Shown: piece by piece, positions 21,436 through 32,371 of the stretch
How positions within the stretch are numbered: position 1 is the first letter of the stretch
Layout: the number at the start of each line of letters is the position of its first letter
Assembly: GCF_036324505.1 (NCBI RefSeq)
Contig: NC_086370.1
Span: 1,431,259-1,495,258, forward strand
Direction of reading: 5' to 3'
DNA: 64,000 nt
DNA from: Eleginops maclovinus
Taxonomy: Eukaryota; Chordata; Actinopteri; Perciformes; Eleginopidae
Made by a program: the position numbers and the translations under genes
Notes under the pieces: model-generated
The model's database searches: none
What the model saw: only the letters and a program-made list of their open reading frames with translations
What the model was told of the DNA's origin: nothing

Positions 21436-22393
21436 GGTACTGCTCAACTACAGACAGGTTGAGATTATGAGTATAAGGAGGGTGATAAACACAACAATAG
21501 TTTCACAGATGTAATCTAAGTTCCTAGGAAAAATGTGATGACATTATGTTGGAATTCTGAATTCATGTTCCAGCTCTCTAACTTCTAAACACTAACAGGT
21601 AGAAGCAGTTTTGTCTGGTGCTTAAGGAGGGATTTCTGCACACGATTCAGGCAGAGATTGACATGGGGTTGGTGAATGGAGTTTGGCACAAGAGAAAGCT
21701 GATACATCTAAAGAGGTTATGTGATTGGCAGGAAGGGAAGCCTTGGGTAATTGATTCTGATCCAGAAGTATATTTCATCCACACCTTTTCAGGAACAACA
21801 GCCAGGAAATTCATTGATTCTGGCTGCATCATGGTTTTACTGGGTCTTATTCTATCTACACAGTCAGTGTTTCCTTCTCCAGAAATGAGAGTAGTTGTTA
21901 ACATATTGCATTTTGACTTAAATAGGGATTTTAAAATGTAGGAATAATTTAGATACTTATTGGAAATTCAAAGCTAATTGCAATATGTAACATAATTTAC
22001 CGAAAGAAGTTGGAGTTTCATTTTGTTTGTAATTATGGCACAAGCCAATAACGTTTTGAAGTTACGTTAGACCATAAGGAGTTTTCAATGACAGGAACAA
22101 ATGTTGCATAATAGATAATACTAGATGGGGGTTGGAAATGATGAGCATAACATTCATAATTTACTTATTTAGTGTTTTGAAACAGATAAGAAACATACAG
22201 GTTGTTTCAACGATCTACAGGATGGTTTGAATGAGTGCTCGAAGTATGTTGATTATGTGACTGGTTGGGATAAAAAGAAGAGAAAGCTTGCAGTTACAAA
22301 CTTGGGTAAAAGAAAGTGTTATCTCCTGAGAAACATGAAATAAGAGAAACGGGTAAATGACAAAGTGTGTGTTTGGTACTGTGAAAGCATGAA
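21436..22393 (+). other. ERV-like remnant, unrecognised reading frames
   Basis: An open frame at 21618-21941 (107 codons) is not one I recognise. Further on, scattered text such as NECSKYVDYVTGWDKKKR and DKVCVWYCESMKWYWM (22230-22410, with stops) lies directly upstream of an env-like frame. The whole segment is probably the decayed 3' part of an ERV. Confidence 0.4.
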
Positions 22394-22738
22394 ATGGTAT
22401 TGGATGATCTATTCAAAGCAAGGGGAGAAACAACTTCATTTCATCTAATATTAGGAGTTGAGGTTCCTGGAAAAGATCCTGTGGGTTCGGTTTTTATAGA
22501 AATAGCCCAAGCGGAGGTAGTCCCTGATCTTACCCCTGAAGAACCAGCAGATTCGAATTCTTCCCTGATTGCAGTCCCTAATACAGGAACAGCGCAGGCT
22601 TACTCACAGGATAATAATAGACTGGTGACATATTTGAGTACATCGACTGTGCAGAAGGTTAGAGCGGTGGAAACAGGGTATGAAGACACTAATGCATGGT
22701 TAGATTGGGTTGTATATTGGGTAGAACAAAGTAGGTAG
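22394..22738 (+). pseudogene. ERV env-like fragment
   Basis: A 114-codon frame. Its C-terminal half, VQKVRAVETGYEDTNAWLDW followed by VVYWVEQSR, resembles a segment common in surface subunits of fish ERV Env proteins. It is short, without signal peptide, cysteine motifs or transmembrane segment, and it stops just before an LTR-like sequence. Annotated as an old fragment; nothing suggests function. Confidence 0.5.
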
Positions 22739-22744
22739 TATTAC

Positions 22745-23238
22745 CGGATGTTGTTTTTAGCCTCAGATAGCATATAGCTAATATTGTATTGTATATACGA
22801 GTGGAGGGAGAAGAACGCGTGGAGTTACATACTAAACTCACCGCCTCTACCTCTCACTCATTGATGCTGCAATAATACTATTGCGTGTTTAATAACTGAT
22901 AAACCTCAGAAGGATTGCATAATAGAATATCGTAGGTGAGAGCTTCAGGACATCACTAGCAAGATGGCGACAGTGACGTCATAAGAGGACCCGCCCCCGA
23001 CGACGTCAGCCTATAGAAGAGACCGGAGAACCCCATGTGACAAGCGGCCCAAAGGATCCAGCCCCCCCCGCTACCAACCAATGAGAGCACGAGGACACGT
23101 GTACCGGACTATTGAGCCACAGCTGTGAAACTTTTGTAAAACCTACTGCTGCATCCTTTTATTAAATACTCTTTTTAAAACTTATAAGAGGAGCTTCACT
23201 TCGTTTCTTTTAAATCTTTCAAAAGAACATTTCTTACA
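22745..23238 (+). repeat. LTR-like sequence
   Basis: Begins near TGTTGTTTTTAGCC and ends in AACATTTCTTACA. Parts recur at 10396-10545 and 12405-12545 (the block with CCGCCTCTACCTCTCACTC) and at 18401-18790 (the 3' half). Its position just after an env-like frame fits a 3' LTR. Target duplications are not evident. Confidence 0.55.
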
Positions 23239-23375
23239 CTAGCTAACGCTATTAGTTAGTTACGTTAGCTTTTGCTAATTCTTTACTTTAGTGCTGGCGT
23301 CATCAGTCATAATTTAACCCGCTTGCTTGCTTGTACCGTAGGAGTCCATAATCCTTCTGTCCTTACAAATTTCAG

Positions 23376-23611
23376 CTGACAAATGTAGAAGGAAGTGGAA
23401 ATACCGGAAGGACAGATACAGGAGGGAAAGGAATGAGGAGAGAGAGAGGAAAAGGTCAGGGTCAACAGGAGGCAGTCGGAGGTGGAAGTACATGTCCATC
23501 CTCGGCTTCCTGGAGCCATACGTCCAGGATAGGGACACGGAGAGCAACTACAGGCAGGATGAGGGTGCCAATGTGGAGGCTCTCCTAGAGTCTCTAGTTA
23601 CACCAGTAGAG
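23376..23611 (+). pseudogene. MADF-domain exon, copy B
   Basis: Same sequence and splice-site context as copy A (19899-20134). The following intron contains an (ATT)n run at about 23706-23779, one unit longer than in A. The next exon piece starts at 23860. No first exon is found upstream, where an LTR lies instead. Confidence 0.6.
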
Positions 23612-23734
23612 GTAATGTAGCATACTACAGGTGCTGATCAATATGAAGGTGCTGAATGCTATTAGGTCTGTTTAAGAATTGTAAGGTTATTTTGTCAAAG
23701 GAATTGATTATTATTATTATTATTATTATTAATA

Positions 23735-23779
<45 letters not shown>

Positions 23780-24064
23780 GCAATAGCAGTATACTACTAA
23801 TAATAACTTTATGTTATTATTCATTATTTAAAAATGTCTGATTTGTCCCCCACAGACAGGAGATCGAAAGTATGCAACAGTCAGAGTCCCTGTCCCTGAC
23901 CCAAACCCAGGCCACACAGCCTGGATCAGCCAGTGATGAGGACGAGACCACCTGTATCGAGTTTGAGTCAAGACCAAGACCTTAAAGTGTCGAGTCTGAG
24001 TCAAGACCAAGACTTTGGGATTTTGGGGTGGTCGAGACCAAGTCAAGACCGAGTGCTTCAGTGG

Positions 24065-24785
24065 CAGTGAACGGAGCATACCCCCCAGAGTCCTGTTAAA
24101 TTTCTCAGTCCCTCCGTTCCCCATGGGGTGGTAGGCTGTAGTGTGTGACTTGGAGACACCCGATAGTTTAAGCAGTTCTGCGATGAGCTCACTCTCAAAG
24201 TTGGCTCCTTGATCTGTATGTATGCGCCCCGCAAACCCATACACACAGAAGACGTTATCCCACAACTTCTTAGCAACTTGTTTTGCTTGTTGGTTTGTGC
24301 AGGGAAAGGCATGGGCTAACTTTGTGAAGTGATCTGTCAGGACAAGAACATCTACTGAACGCTGCTTGCTATCTTCCGCACTCCAGAAATCCAAACACAC
24401 TAGTTCCATAGGAGCGGTGGTCCTGATACTTTCAAGCGGAGCTCTGGCAGAAGGATCCGGTGTCTTGGCCAGGATGCACCTCTGGCAGCACTTCACATAG
24501 TCCTTAATTAGGCCAGAAGAAGCGTTGTCTTGTCAGGTAAATCGTTCTTGCCTGCCCTTGATGTCCGGCCAAGTCATGTACACCACGCAAGGCCTTGTAT
24601 ACCAGACTTTGGGGCAAGACAAACTGACGCCTCTTCTGTTTGCTCAAGGGATCCTTGGTGACTCTATAGAGCACTCCATCAATGACATTAAGTCTCTCCC
24701 ACTGCTTGATGAGTACCAGAGCACTTGTGTCCAGACCGTCTCTCTCCCGCCTTGAGGGTCTTCTCTGTCGACTCAGAAAAGGCAT
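24065..24785 (-). pseudogene. Ty3/gypsy integrase, copy B, truncated
   Basis: As copy A, but with HTDQG after the second catalytic Asp. The zinc finger histidines and cysteines and the D, D, E residues are all visible. The 3' end is replaced by GTCAAGACCAAGAC-type repeats (about 23950-24060). The N-terminal side is separated from the RNase H part of the same polyprotein (28124 onward) by the L2 LINE inserted at 24794-28123. Confidence 0.88.
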
Positions 24786-24795
24786 GACTCTAGAG

Positions 24796-24885
24796 ATGGC
24801 GCCGAGGATGGCTGCCGTGTCTCGAGCTCCTCACCAACTCCACATCTTAGTGTTTTTATTGTTTTACTTTGTTGGTTGTTTTTAA
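24796..24885 (+). CDS. short upstream ORF of the L2-type LINE
   Basis: The ATG two bases into the element opens a 29-codon frame starting MAPRMAAVSRAP. It ends in a hydrophobic run, ILVFLLFYFVGCF, and its stop is 14 bases before the ATG of the main ORF. The same frame is kept in copy 3 (37479-37390) with one substitution (H to Q). It could be an upstream ORF controlling translation, a remnant of ORF1, or chance in the promoter region. Function unknown. Confidence 0.35.
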   Translation: MAPRMAAVSRAPHQLHILVFLLFYFVGCF

Positions 24886-24899
24886 CTTTTTTTTGCAAC

Positions 24900-27713
24900 A
24901 TGCAAACCGCCCAAGCGAGCCCTATCATCCAATATGATAGAGAACAACTTTTACACATCAGGTCGCTGGTGGACAGCAATAATCCACGACGACCTGCAAA
25001 CAATGGAGAGTCTCCGTGTTTACCTGCTGGAGCTCTACCTGTGGAGCGCAGGAGGAAGAGACCACGAGGTTCCCGGGCCGGGGTCCTGGTCAGGCTGAGG
25101 AAACGTGAAAACAGGCCTCCTCTACCGAGTTTACTTCTGGCAAATGTCCAATCCCTGGATAATAAGCTGGACGAACTCCGTAGCAGGGTGGCATTTCAAC
25201 GGGACATTAAGACCTGTAATGTTTTGGTTTTCACGGAGACTTGGCTCGACCCCACGATACCGGACGCCGCCATTGCTCCACACGGATTCTCCATTCATCG
25301 CCAGGACCGGACAATAAACTCAGGGAAGAGCAAGGGAGGAGGTGTCTGCTTCATGATTAACAACAACTGGTGCTCAGATGTGGAGATCATTTCTTCGGAC
25401 TGTTCTCCCAGCCTAGAGCACATCATGATCGGATGCCGGCCTTTTTATCTGCCGAGGGAGTTCACATCTGTTGTTCTAACAGCAGTGTATGTTCCGCCGC
25501 ACGCTGACAACAACACAGCGCTGGAGGAGCTGTATGGGATTATCGACAGGACAGAGACTTCTCGGCCAGAGGCCGCATTTATTGTGGCCGGGGATTTTAA
25601 CAGAGCCAACATGAAGAAAGTCCTGCCGAAATACTATCAGCACGTCAGCTGCCCCACGCGCGGTGGAAATACACTGGACCATGTTTACACTCCTTTCCGG
25701 CATGGATATAAAGCCCTCCCCCGCCCCCCCTTCGGCAAGTCAGACCACATATCTCTTCTTCTGCTCCCCGTTTACCGGCAGAGACTGAAGAGGGACCGAC
25801 CTGTGACAAGGACAGTGCAGCGTTGGTCCGAGCAGTCTGACTCTGCTCTCCGCCACTGCTTTGGCATCACGGAGTGGTGTGTGTTTGAGGAGGACGATAT
25901 AAACACACACACTGACGCGGTCATTTGCTACATCGGCAAATGCATCGATGACGTCGTGCCGCGGATTACTGTACGGACATTCCCAAATGAGAAGCCCTGG
26001 ATAAACGGCGAGGTCCGAGCTAAACTTAAAGCACGGGCCATCGCGCACAGCGGCGGTGATTTGGATGAGTACAGGAATTCCAGGTATGCACTCCGGAGAG
26101 CTATTAGCAGTGCGAAAAGACAATACAGGGACAAGGTGGAGTCGAACTACAAGGGCTCCAACGCCAGAAATATGTGGTCTGGACTAAAAACAATAACTGA
26201 CTACAAAAGGACAACGAATGGTGCTGAGGAAGTGTCTGCATCTCTCCCAGATGAACTGAACACATTTTATGCACGCTTTGAGAAGCCCCCGGCTGTGGAG
26301 GCACAAAAGGCCCAGGATCCCTGCTCACTGGTTTTAACCAGTGCAGATGTGTGTAGATCTCTGAAAAGGATCAACGCACACAGGGCTCCAGGACCTGATG
26401 GCATCCCTGGCCGTGCTCTCAAGGTGTGTGCAGTTCAGCTGGCAGATGTGTTCACAGACATTTTCAATAGGTCACTGCTCCAGTCTGTAGTCCCCACATG
26501 TTTTAAAGAGTCCATCATTGTCCCTGTCCCCAAAAAGACAAAACCCATCTGCCTCAATGACTACCGCCCAGTTGCACTCACCTCCATCATCATGAAGTGC
26601 TTTGAGCGGTTAGTCAAAACTTTTATCACCTCCTCCCTCCCTGACTCACTGGACCCCCTGCAGTTTGCCTACAGAGCAAACAGGTCCACGGATGATGCCA
26701 TCTCCCTCACCCTCCACACTGCCCTCTCCCACCTGGACCAGAGGAACACTTATGTGAGAATGCTGTTCATTGACTACAGTTCAGCATTCAACACCATTGT
26801 GCCCTCCAAGCTCATCATTAAGCTCAGGGACCTTGGGCTCAACAGCGCCCTCTGTGACTGGATCATGAGCTTCCTGACGGGCAGATCCCAGGCAGTGCGG
26901 ATGGGGAACATCACATCCTCCACCTTGACCCTCAACACCGGAGCCCCTCAGGGTTGTGTGCTCAGCCCTCTCCTCTACTCCCTGTTCACGCACGACTGCG
27001 TGGCCACACACAGCTCCAACACCATCATCAAGTTTGCTGACGACACGACCGTCATCGGCCTGATCACAGACGGCGACGAGACGGCGTACAGAGAGGAGGT
27101 CAGAGCCCTGACATCTTGGTGCCAGGACAACAACCTCCATCTCAACGTCAGCAAAACAAAGGAGCTGATTGTGGACTACAGGAAGAGGCAGAGAGAGGCA
27201 CACACACCCATCACCATCGACGGGACTCCTGTGGAGAGAGTCAGCAGCTTCAGGTTCCTCGGGGTAAACATCAGTGAGGACCTGACATGGACACATCACA
27301 CCAGGGTCATATCCAAGACGGCTCGACAGCGGCTCTTCTTCCTCCGCAGGCTGCGGAAGTTCAACATGGACTCCAGGATACTCTGCAACTTCTACAGGTG
27401 CACCATCGAGAGTATCCTGACTGGCTGCATCACCGCCTGGTATGGCAGTTGCACCGCCCTCAACCGTAAGACTCTACAGAGGGTGGTGAAAACTGCTCAG
27501 CACATCACCAGGACGGAGCTGCCATCCATGGAGGACCTCTACACCCAGCGGTGTAGGAAGAAGGCCGGTAGGATATTAAAGGACCCCCATCACCCCAGCA
27601 ACAATCTGTTCTGTCTGCTGCCGTCTGGCAGACGGTACCGCAGCATCCGGACCAAGACCACCAGACTCAGAGACAGTTTTATACCACAGGCTATAAGACT
27701 ACTGAACTCCTGA
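24900..27713 (+). CDS. L2-type LINE polyprotein (AP endonuclease + reverse transcriptase)
   Basis: An uninterrupted frame of 937 codons from the ATG at 24900; an earlier TTG in frame is not needed. The N-terminal 80 residues are basic. The AP-type endonuclease follows with LLANVQSLDNK, VFTETWLD, VVLTAVYVPP, FIVAGDFNRAN and GKSDHISLL, so the Asn, Glu, Asp and SDH catalytic positions are all present. Reverse transcriptase: [47 protein letters not shown] and [11 protein letters not shown] carry the three catalytic Asp. The tail with GRRYRSIRTKTTRLRDSF ends at the stop. The protein nicks chromosomal DNA and reverse-transcribes the LINE RNA there. It may still be active; L2 against a related CR1-group clade needs a tree. 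Confidence 0.9.
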   Translation: MQTAQASPIIQYDREQLLHIRSLVDSNNPRRPANNGESPCLPAGALPVERRRKRPRGSRAGVLVRLRKRENRPPLPSLLLANVQSLDNKLDELRSRVAFQRDIKTCNVLVFTETWLDPTIPDAAIAPHGFSIHRQDRTINSGKSKGGGVCFMINNNWCSDVEIISSDCSPSLEHIMIGCRPFYLPREFTSVVLTAVYVPPHADNNTALEELYGIIDRTETSRPEAAFIVAGDFNRANMKKVLPKYYQHVSCPTRGGNTLDHVYTPFRHGYKALPRPPFGKSDHISLLLLPVYRQRLKRDRPVTRTVQRWSEQSDSALRHCFGITEWCVFEEDDINTHTDAVICYIGKCIDDVVPRITVRTFPNEKPWINGEVRAKLKARAIAHSGGDLDEYRNSRYALRRAISSAKRQYRDKVESNYKGSNARNMWSGLKTITDYKRTTNGAEEVSASLPDELNTFYARFEKPPAVEAQKAQDPCSLVLTSADVCRSLKRINAHRAPGPDGIPGRALKVCAVQLADVFTDIFNRSLLQSVVPTCFKESIIVPVPKKTKPICLNDYRPVALTSIIMKCFERLVKTFITSSLPDSLDPLQFAYRANRSTDDAISLTLHTALSHLDQRNTYVRMLFIDYSSAFNTIVPSKLIIKLRDLGLNSALCDWIMSFLTGRSQAVRMGNITSSTLTLNTGAPQGCVLSPLLYSLFTHDCVATHSSNTIIKFADDTTVIGLITDGDETAYREEVRALTSWCQDNNLHLNVSKTKELIVDYRKRQREAHTPITIDGTPVERVSSFRFLGVNISEDLTWTHHTRVISKTARQRLFFLRRLRKFNMDSRILCNFYRCTIESILTGCITAWYGSCTALNRKTLQRVVKTAQHITRTELPSMEDLYTQRCRKKAGRILKDPHHPSNNLFCLLPSGRRYRSIRTKTTRLRDSFIPQAIRLLNS

Positions 27714-28123
27714 GCTCTGTGAATGTCTACTCACATCTGTTTATAGTACACACATACATATATATATATATTATACACATCTGCCATACATATCTGTTTA
27801 TAGTACACATATCTATATATTATACATATCTGCCATATACATCTGCTATACATAATATATGCATCTGCCCATACCTCCTCATTCCACAGTGTAAAGTATT
27901 TAAATACTCTCAATGTATTCCACATATGTATATATTTCACATCCTCAAATCTTTATTGTTAATATTGTAAATATTCTTCTCTCTTTTTGCACTATTTTAT
28001 TTATGTTATTTGCACCATGTATGTTGAGTTGTTGGAGGAGCACGCGACATAAGATTTTCATTGCCAACATATACGCTGTATCTGCTGTGCATATGACAAA
28101 TAAAACCTTGAAACCTGAAACCT

Positions 28124-29950
28124 CAAGCTCTTGGCTTTTTCGGAGCTCTTCCAGGGAGAAGGCAGGTAGCAGACCCTGCCCTGGTGGAACAAGGTGTTGA
28201 ACGGACTGGATCAACTCTGTCGCCCTGGACTCTGCAGCTGCATCCCAGTGGTCATGAGAATCAAGGACAGCTTTCACAATGTTGTTACACAGGGGCGGGG
28301 AACAATGGGACTGAGTCACAGCACCTTGTTTTGACCTCTTCGTCCGCTGACACTGGACCTTTAAGCGAAAGACATCCTGAACTCCATTTTCTCCAACTTC
28401 ATCAGATTCGGCAAGCAGATTGCCATAGGACTCTGTAACAAGTCTACGCCCAACTGTCTTGGCAAACGGGTCCCGACTGAGAGCATCAGCCACTACGTTC
28501 TTGGTTCCTGCAATAAGCTTCAGACTGAAAGTATAAGGAGCGAGCTTTGCGACCCATCGTTGTTCGCAGGCGTCGAGTTTGGGCTTAGTCATTATGTATG
28601 TGAGTGGATTATTGTCCGTCCATACTGTGAAGGAATTGCCCTTCAGCCAATGGCTGAATTTGTCACACACACTCCACTTCAACGCCAAAAACTCAAGCCG
28701 GTGAGCTGGATAATTCTTCTGAGAGCTGCTCAGTGTCTTACTTGCGAAAGCTATGGGACGGGCTTTACTTTCACCAGCTGCTACTTGTGACAACACTGCG
28801 CCAAGCCCGTCCAAGGAAGCATCAGTTGACAGAATCAGGGGACGTGAGAAATCAGGATGTGCAAGGACCACACAGTCCAGCAGACTTTCTTTAAGACTGT
28901 CAAAGGCGATGTCACACTCTGGAGTCCAGTCATCAGGTTTCAGTTTCCTGAATGTTCCTGCCTTCACATTCACTTTCACTTTCATCCTTCCTCTTCTCTT
29001 TTGTCCAGCAGTCAGAGCAAAGAGTGGCTTGGCAATGGAAGAGCAATTAGGGATGAAGTGCTGGTAGAAGAACACCATGCCCAAATAGGATTTGATCCTC
29101 CTTACTGAGGGTGTACATCCGTCATCTTCCATGAGATCAGACTTCGACATAGTGGATATGACTTCCACCTTTGCGGGATCCACAGCTACTCTGCCGCCAT
29201 CTATGATATGACCCAGAAACTTGACAGACGATCGCATCAGGTGACACTTCTTAGGACTCAACTTGAGGTTGTTGTCTCGCAGGCGCTGGAAGACGACCTC
29301 CAGTCTCTGTAGGGCCTCCTCTTCAGTTGATGCGAAAACAAGCAAGTCATCCAAATAACATAATAAGCTGCTGAAGTTCATGTCCCCAAATATACTCAGC
29401 ATCATGCGCATAAATGAGGCAGGACTATTGCACAGTCCCTGCGGCATCCTGTTATACTCATGGAAGCCTAGCGGTGTGGTGAAGGCTGTGTATTTTTTGT
29501 CCTCTTCAGCCATGGGGACATTGTAGAAGCCGGACGTTAAGTCCATCGTGCTGAAGAAGGTGTTCCCTCCCAAGGCAGCCAAGCAGTCTGACTGATGTGG
29601 AAGAGGATGGGCGTCCTTGAGTGTTCTCGCATTCAACCACCGGAAATCGGTGCAGATCCTCAAGTTTCCGTCCTTCTTCCATACCATCACCAGTGGTGAG
29701 GCATACTCACTCACAGATTTCCGAATGATCCCTTGCTCGTCCATGTCTGTCAAGACTTGACATAGTTTCTGGTAGTGAGCAGGGGGTACTCTCCGGTAAG
29801 GAAGGCGGAATGGGCGATCATCGATAAGTCGAATGCGGTGGACAAAACCCTTCGTCTCACCGCAGTCCATTTCATGCTTGGAGAAGACATCGTTGTAACA
29901 CTCGAGCAGTTGGACTAACTTCTCCTTCCCTGTGTGGCTAGTATGACAAG
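28124..29950 (-). pseudogene. Ty3/gypsy reverse transcriptase-RNase H
   Basis: A long open minus-strand frame. Reverse transcriptase: FRLPYRRVPPAHYQKL, ICTDFRWLNARTLKDAHPLP, FSTMDLTSGFYNVPM, MPQGLCNSPASFMRMM and CYLDDLLVF (catalytic YLDD). RNase H: ILSTDASLDGLGAVLSQ, RLEFLALKWSVCDKF, TVWTDNNPLTYI and VVADALSRDP. It then passes into the spacer before integrase and is cut at 28124 by the L2 LINE, which separates it from the integrase at 24065-24785. A frame change near 29960 divides it from the protease. Enzymatic motifs are intact within the frame; the element as a whole is not. Confidence 0.9.
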
Positions 29951-30949
29951 GTTGTATGTCAAGTTTGTCAAGGCCAACAGCCTCTGTTCGAGACCTGAAG
30001 GACTGGTTGGTGTATGGTGCTTGCCTGGGACAGCCTTGTCAATCTGACTAGAGCCTTGGAGGAGCTCAAAATCTTCTACAGCTAAGCAGGGGGACACATC
30101 TGCCAGTTTACAGTTCCTCTTCAGCGTAACTGGTCTATCAGACAGATTGGTGACCTTCATGGGGACCCACCTATCACCCCACAGAGGTGTCACGATCCGG
30201 CCAACCATGATGTTACGTGGCATGGACTTGGATGAGGTCGGCTCAACTATCACAGTGCTTCCCGGTGACATGGGAGTATCGTTAGGTAGCTTACCCCAAA
30301 CGAGGTGTTCTTGCATTGCTAGGAGAGTGACTGACTGCTTCAGCTTGACTGTGCCAATTTTGTCTGGTAGCTCCTCACCCCTCCAACGGGATGTGTTCGC
30401 CATGAGGTCCAAGAACTGTTCACACTCTGGGGATGAGGAAAGACTGCAAACGGAGATAAGCCGCCAGTAATCATCACTGTTCTTCAACTTGCGCATGAGA
30501 AACTTGATCACGTTTGTGCCAATGATGAGATCATCTCGCTGGCCTGGCACCACAAGAACTGGAACGATGCAGCTCTCCCCATACACCTTCAGTTCAACTT
30601 CGTACATGCACTTCGGTTTAGTGAGTTTTCCTCCACACCCAACTAAAACCACTTCCTGAGTCATCGGTCTTGGTTCTGACAATACTTTTTCACTCAGCAT
30701 CTTTTCCACTGCTTCTTCACTGAAAGTACAGGCCATGGAACCTGAATCAAGCATTCCCTGCATCTGGAACATATTATTCACATTGACTGGAGCATAGAAT
30801 AGCTCATCATATGGCTCAACTATATGCGTGTTCTGTGCTATTATTGTCACACCAGCCGGTGCTGCACCGCACAACTTCACATAACACTGTTCATATTCAC
30901 TGTCACTTCCGAGGGTTTGTTTGTCCTCACCCACACGTCCCCTCTCCAA
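29915..30949 (-). pseudogene. Ty3/gypsy protease region
   Basis: A 344-codon frame. MQGMLDSGSMACTFSEEAVE holds the DSG active-site motif of retroviral-type aspartic proteases, and DDLIIGTNVIKFLM is the second hallmark (I-G-x-N). The C-terminal 150 residues link to the reverse transcriptase. The stop near 29915 and the shifted frame of the following part suggest a real frameshift mutation, since the text of the next domain is readable in the other frame just before it. Confidence 0.85.
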
Positions 30950-30960
30950 ATGCGGGCCAG

Positions 30961-32371
30961 TCAGTTTAAAGGCTGCTGCTCTCGAGGTGAATGTGCGGCC
31001 TGGTCCTCCCGTCCGGGAGTGTAACTCTGACAGTCTTTCTTGATATGACCAGGCTTAAAACAAGACAAGCACAGGCGCTCCCGCCGGCAGTGTGCTAGAG
31101 TGGAGTGTTCCATAGACTTGCATACCTTGCAGTGTTTTCTCTGGTCAGACCGGTGCTGCCTATACATTGGCTGGTTGTTTTGAGCCATCGGCTGGCTGTT
31201 CTGAGCCATCGCCTGGCTGTTCTGAGCTAGTGTGCAGTCAAGCAGGCCAATCAAAGTCTTTAGGCAATTACCATCAAACTGAGGAGCAGATGTGACATTC
31301 GCTTCAGCCTGGACAGGGGGCAACACTGGAAGGCTAGGCATAGACACCTCTTCAGACACAGGTGTTTGAACATGAGCTGCCACATGTCTTGCTGCGCTGG
31401 GGCGGTTTGGTCTGGTGTTCAGCTGTTCTCTCATTTCGATTTGATAACGGTCAACATGCTCCTGTATTTCACCAGCTGTCCACTTCTCTGGCGCTTTGAA
31501 CCGCAACACTGCAGCCAGGGAGGGATCTGGACAATACTTGACAAACATCATGGTTACTTCTCGACGGGGATCATCAATATGTCTCCCATGTCTGCTCAAG
31601 CCCTCCTCAGCTGCATCAACAGCTTTGTTAAGGCGGATCCAGTACTCGACAGGGTCCTCTCCTGCTACAGGCACCAGTGCTGTAGAAGTCTGCAAGGGGC
31701 ATACTCGAACATGACACACCACCAAAATGCTGTTTCAATATGTCAGTTATAACTTTTGGGTTCTCGTGAGGCTTCAATAACGGATTGCTACGGAGCGTTA
31801 TCTTCACAATGTCTCTGGCTTTGCCCATTAATCTAGTCAACATCTCCTGATGTTGCTCACCCAGCTGTATGCTCCTCTTCCTCAAGTACGTGTCCATGAG
31901 CTCCTCCCACTCATGCACTGAGAGCTTGTCAGACCCATCTCCTCCGTACACAGGAGGCTCTCTCACATCGGACTGCATGACTAACTTCACACCAGTCAGG
32001 TTAAGTGTGGAGTCAACGCGCGACTGGCCTGCACCTGAGTTCTGAACCCGTGCTTGACTGCCTTCATTCGCTTGACTCTCTTCCTTTAACTGAGCTGATA
32101 TAGACTGTCCCACTTGCTGGGCGATGTGTGCGATGAGATCACTCAAAGCTGGGTCACTCCTGTTTGGGATGGCCGAAAGTGAAAAGGTAGGTCTGTCGGT
32201 AAGGGACGGGTGGCTAGGTAGACGGGTGGAGGTGAGAACTGGGGAACCTCCATTGTCTGGAACAATAACTGGGCGGGTGTAACTGGGCGCTGGCGACATC
32301 ATGTCGCCTGGACTTGCAACTGAAGAATTACAGCTGTGCCCCCCTCCCAAAAGAGTTAAACAGCGGTGCAC
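30961..32371 (-). pseudogene. Ty3/gypsy gag, broken by a frameshift
   Basis: Two overlapping frames. The first (32371-31628) has a Pro/Ser-rich start, then DLIAHIAQQVGQSISAQLKE and the capsid-like text HEWEELMDTYLRKR and MLTRLMGKARDIVKITLRSN. The second (31725-30961) continues with DPVEYWIRLNKAVDAAEEGL and ends in a zinc knuckle, CLSCFKPGHIKKDC, with KHCKVCKSMEHSTLAHC just before. A degenerate tandem peptide (AQNSQ/AQNNQ) precedes it. Gag would form the particle and bind RNA. The shift near 31700 inactivates it. Confidence 0.8.

Larger units (their letters stand above)
23247..24789. repeat. duplicated block, copy B
   Basis: Partner of 19771-21309. Here the block continues, beyond a full L2-type LINE, into the rest of the same gypsy element, so B is the original context of the integrase part. 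Confidence 0.95.
24794..28123 (+). mobile_element. L2-type LINE copy 2, full length, apparently intact
   Basis: Begins AGATGGCGCCGAGGATGG and ends in a short CCTTGAAA-type tail. It contains one long uninterrupted ORF. It lies in the gypsy element, opposite in strand to the host frame. The 3' UTR (27717-28100) is TA-rich with an AATAAA just before the tail. No clear target duplication is visible: only CTC is shared between the two edges. It is very similar to copy 3 (34145-37485), so the family moved recently. Confidence 0.92.

Noticed and set aside
26781..27299. Minus-strand open frame of 172 codons over the L2 LINE (also 34976-35494 and 8114-8425)
   Set aside because: It recurs wherever the LINE ORF occurs and is the antisense shadow of the RT coding sequence.
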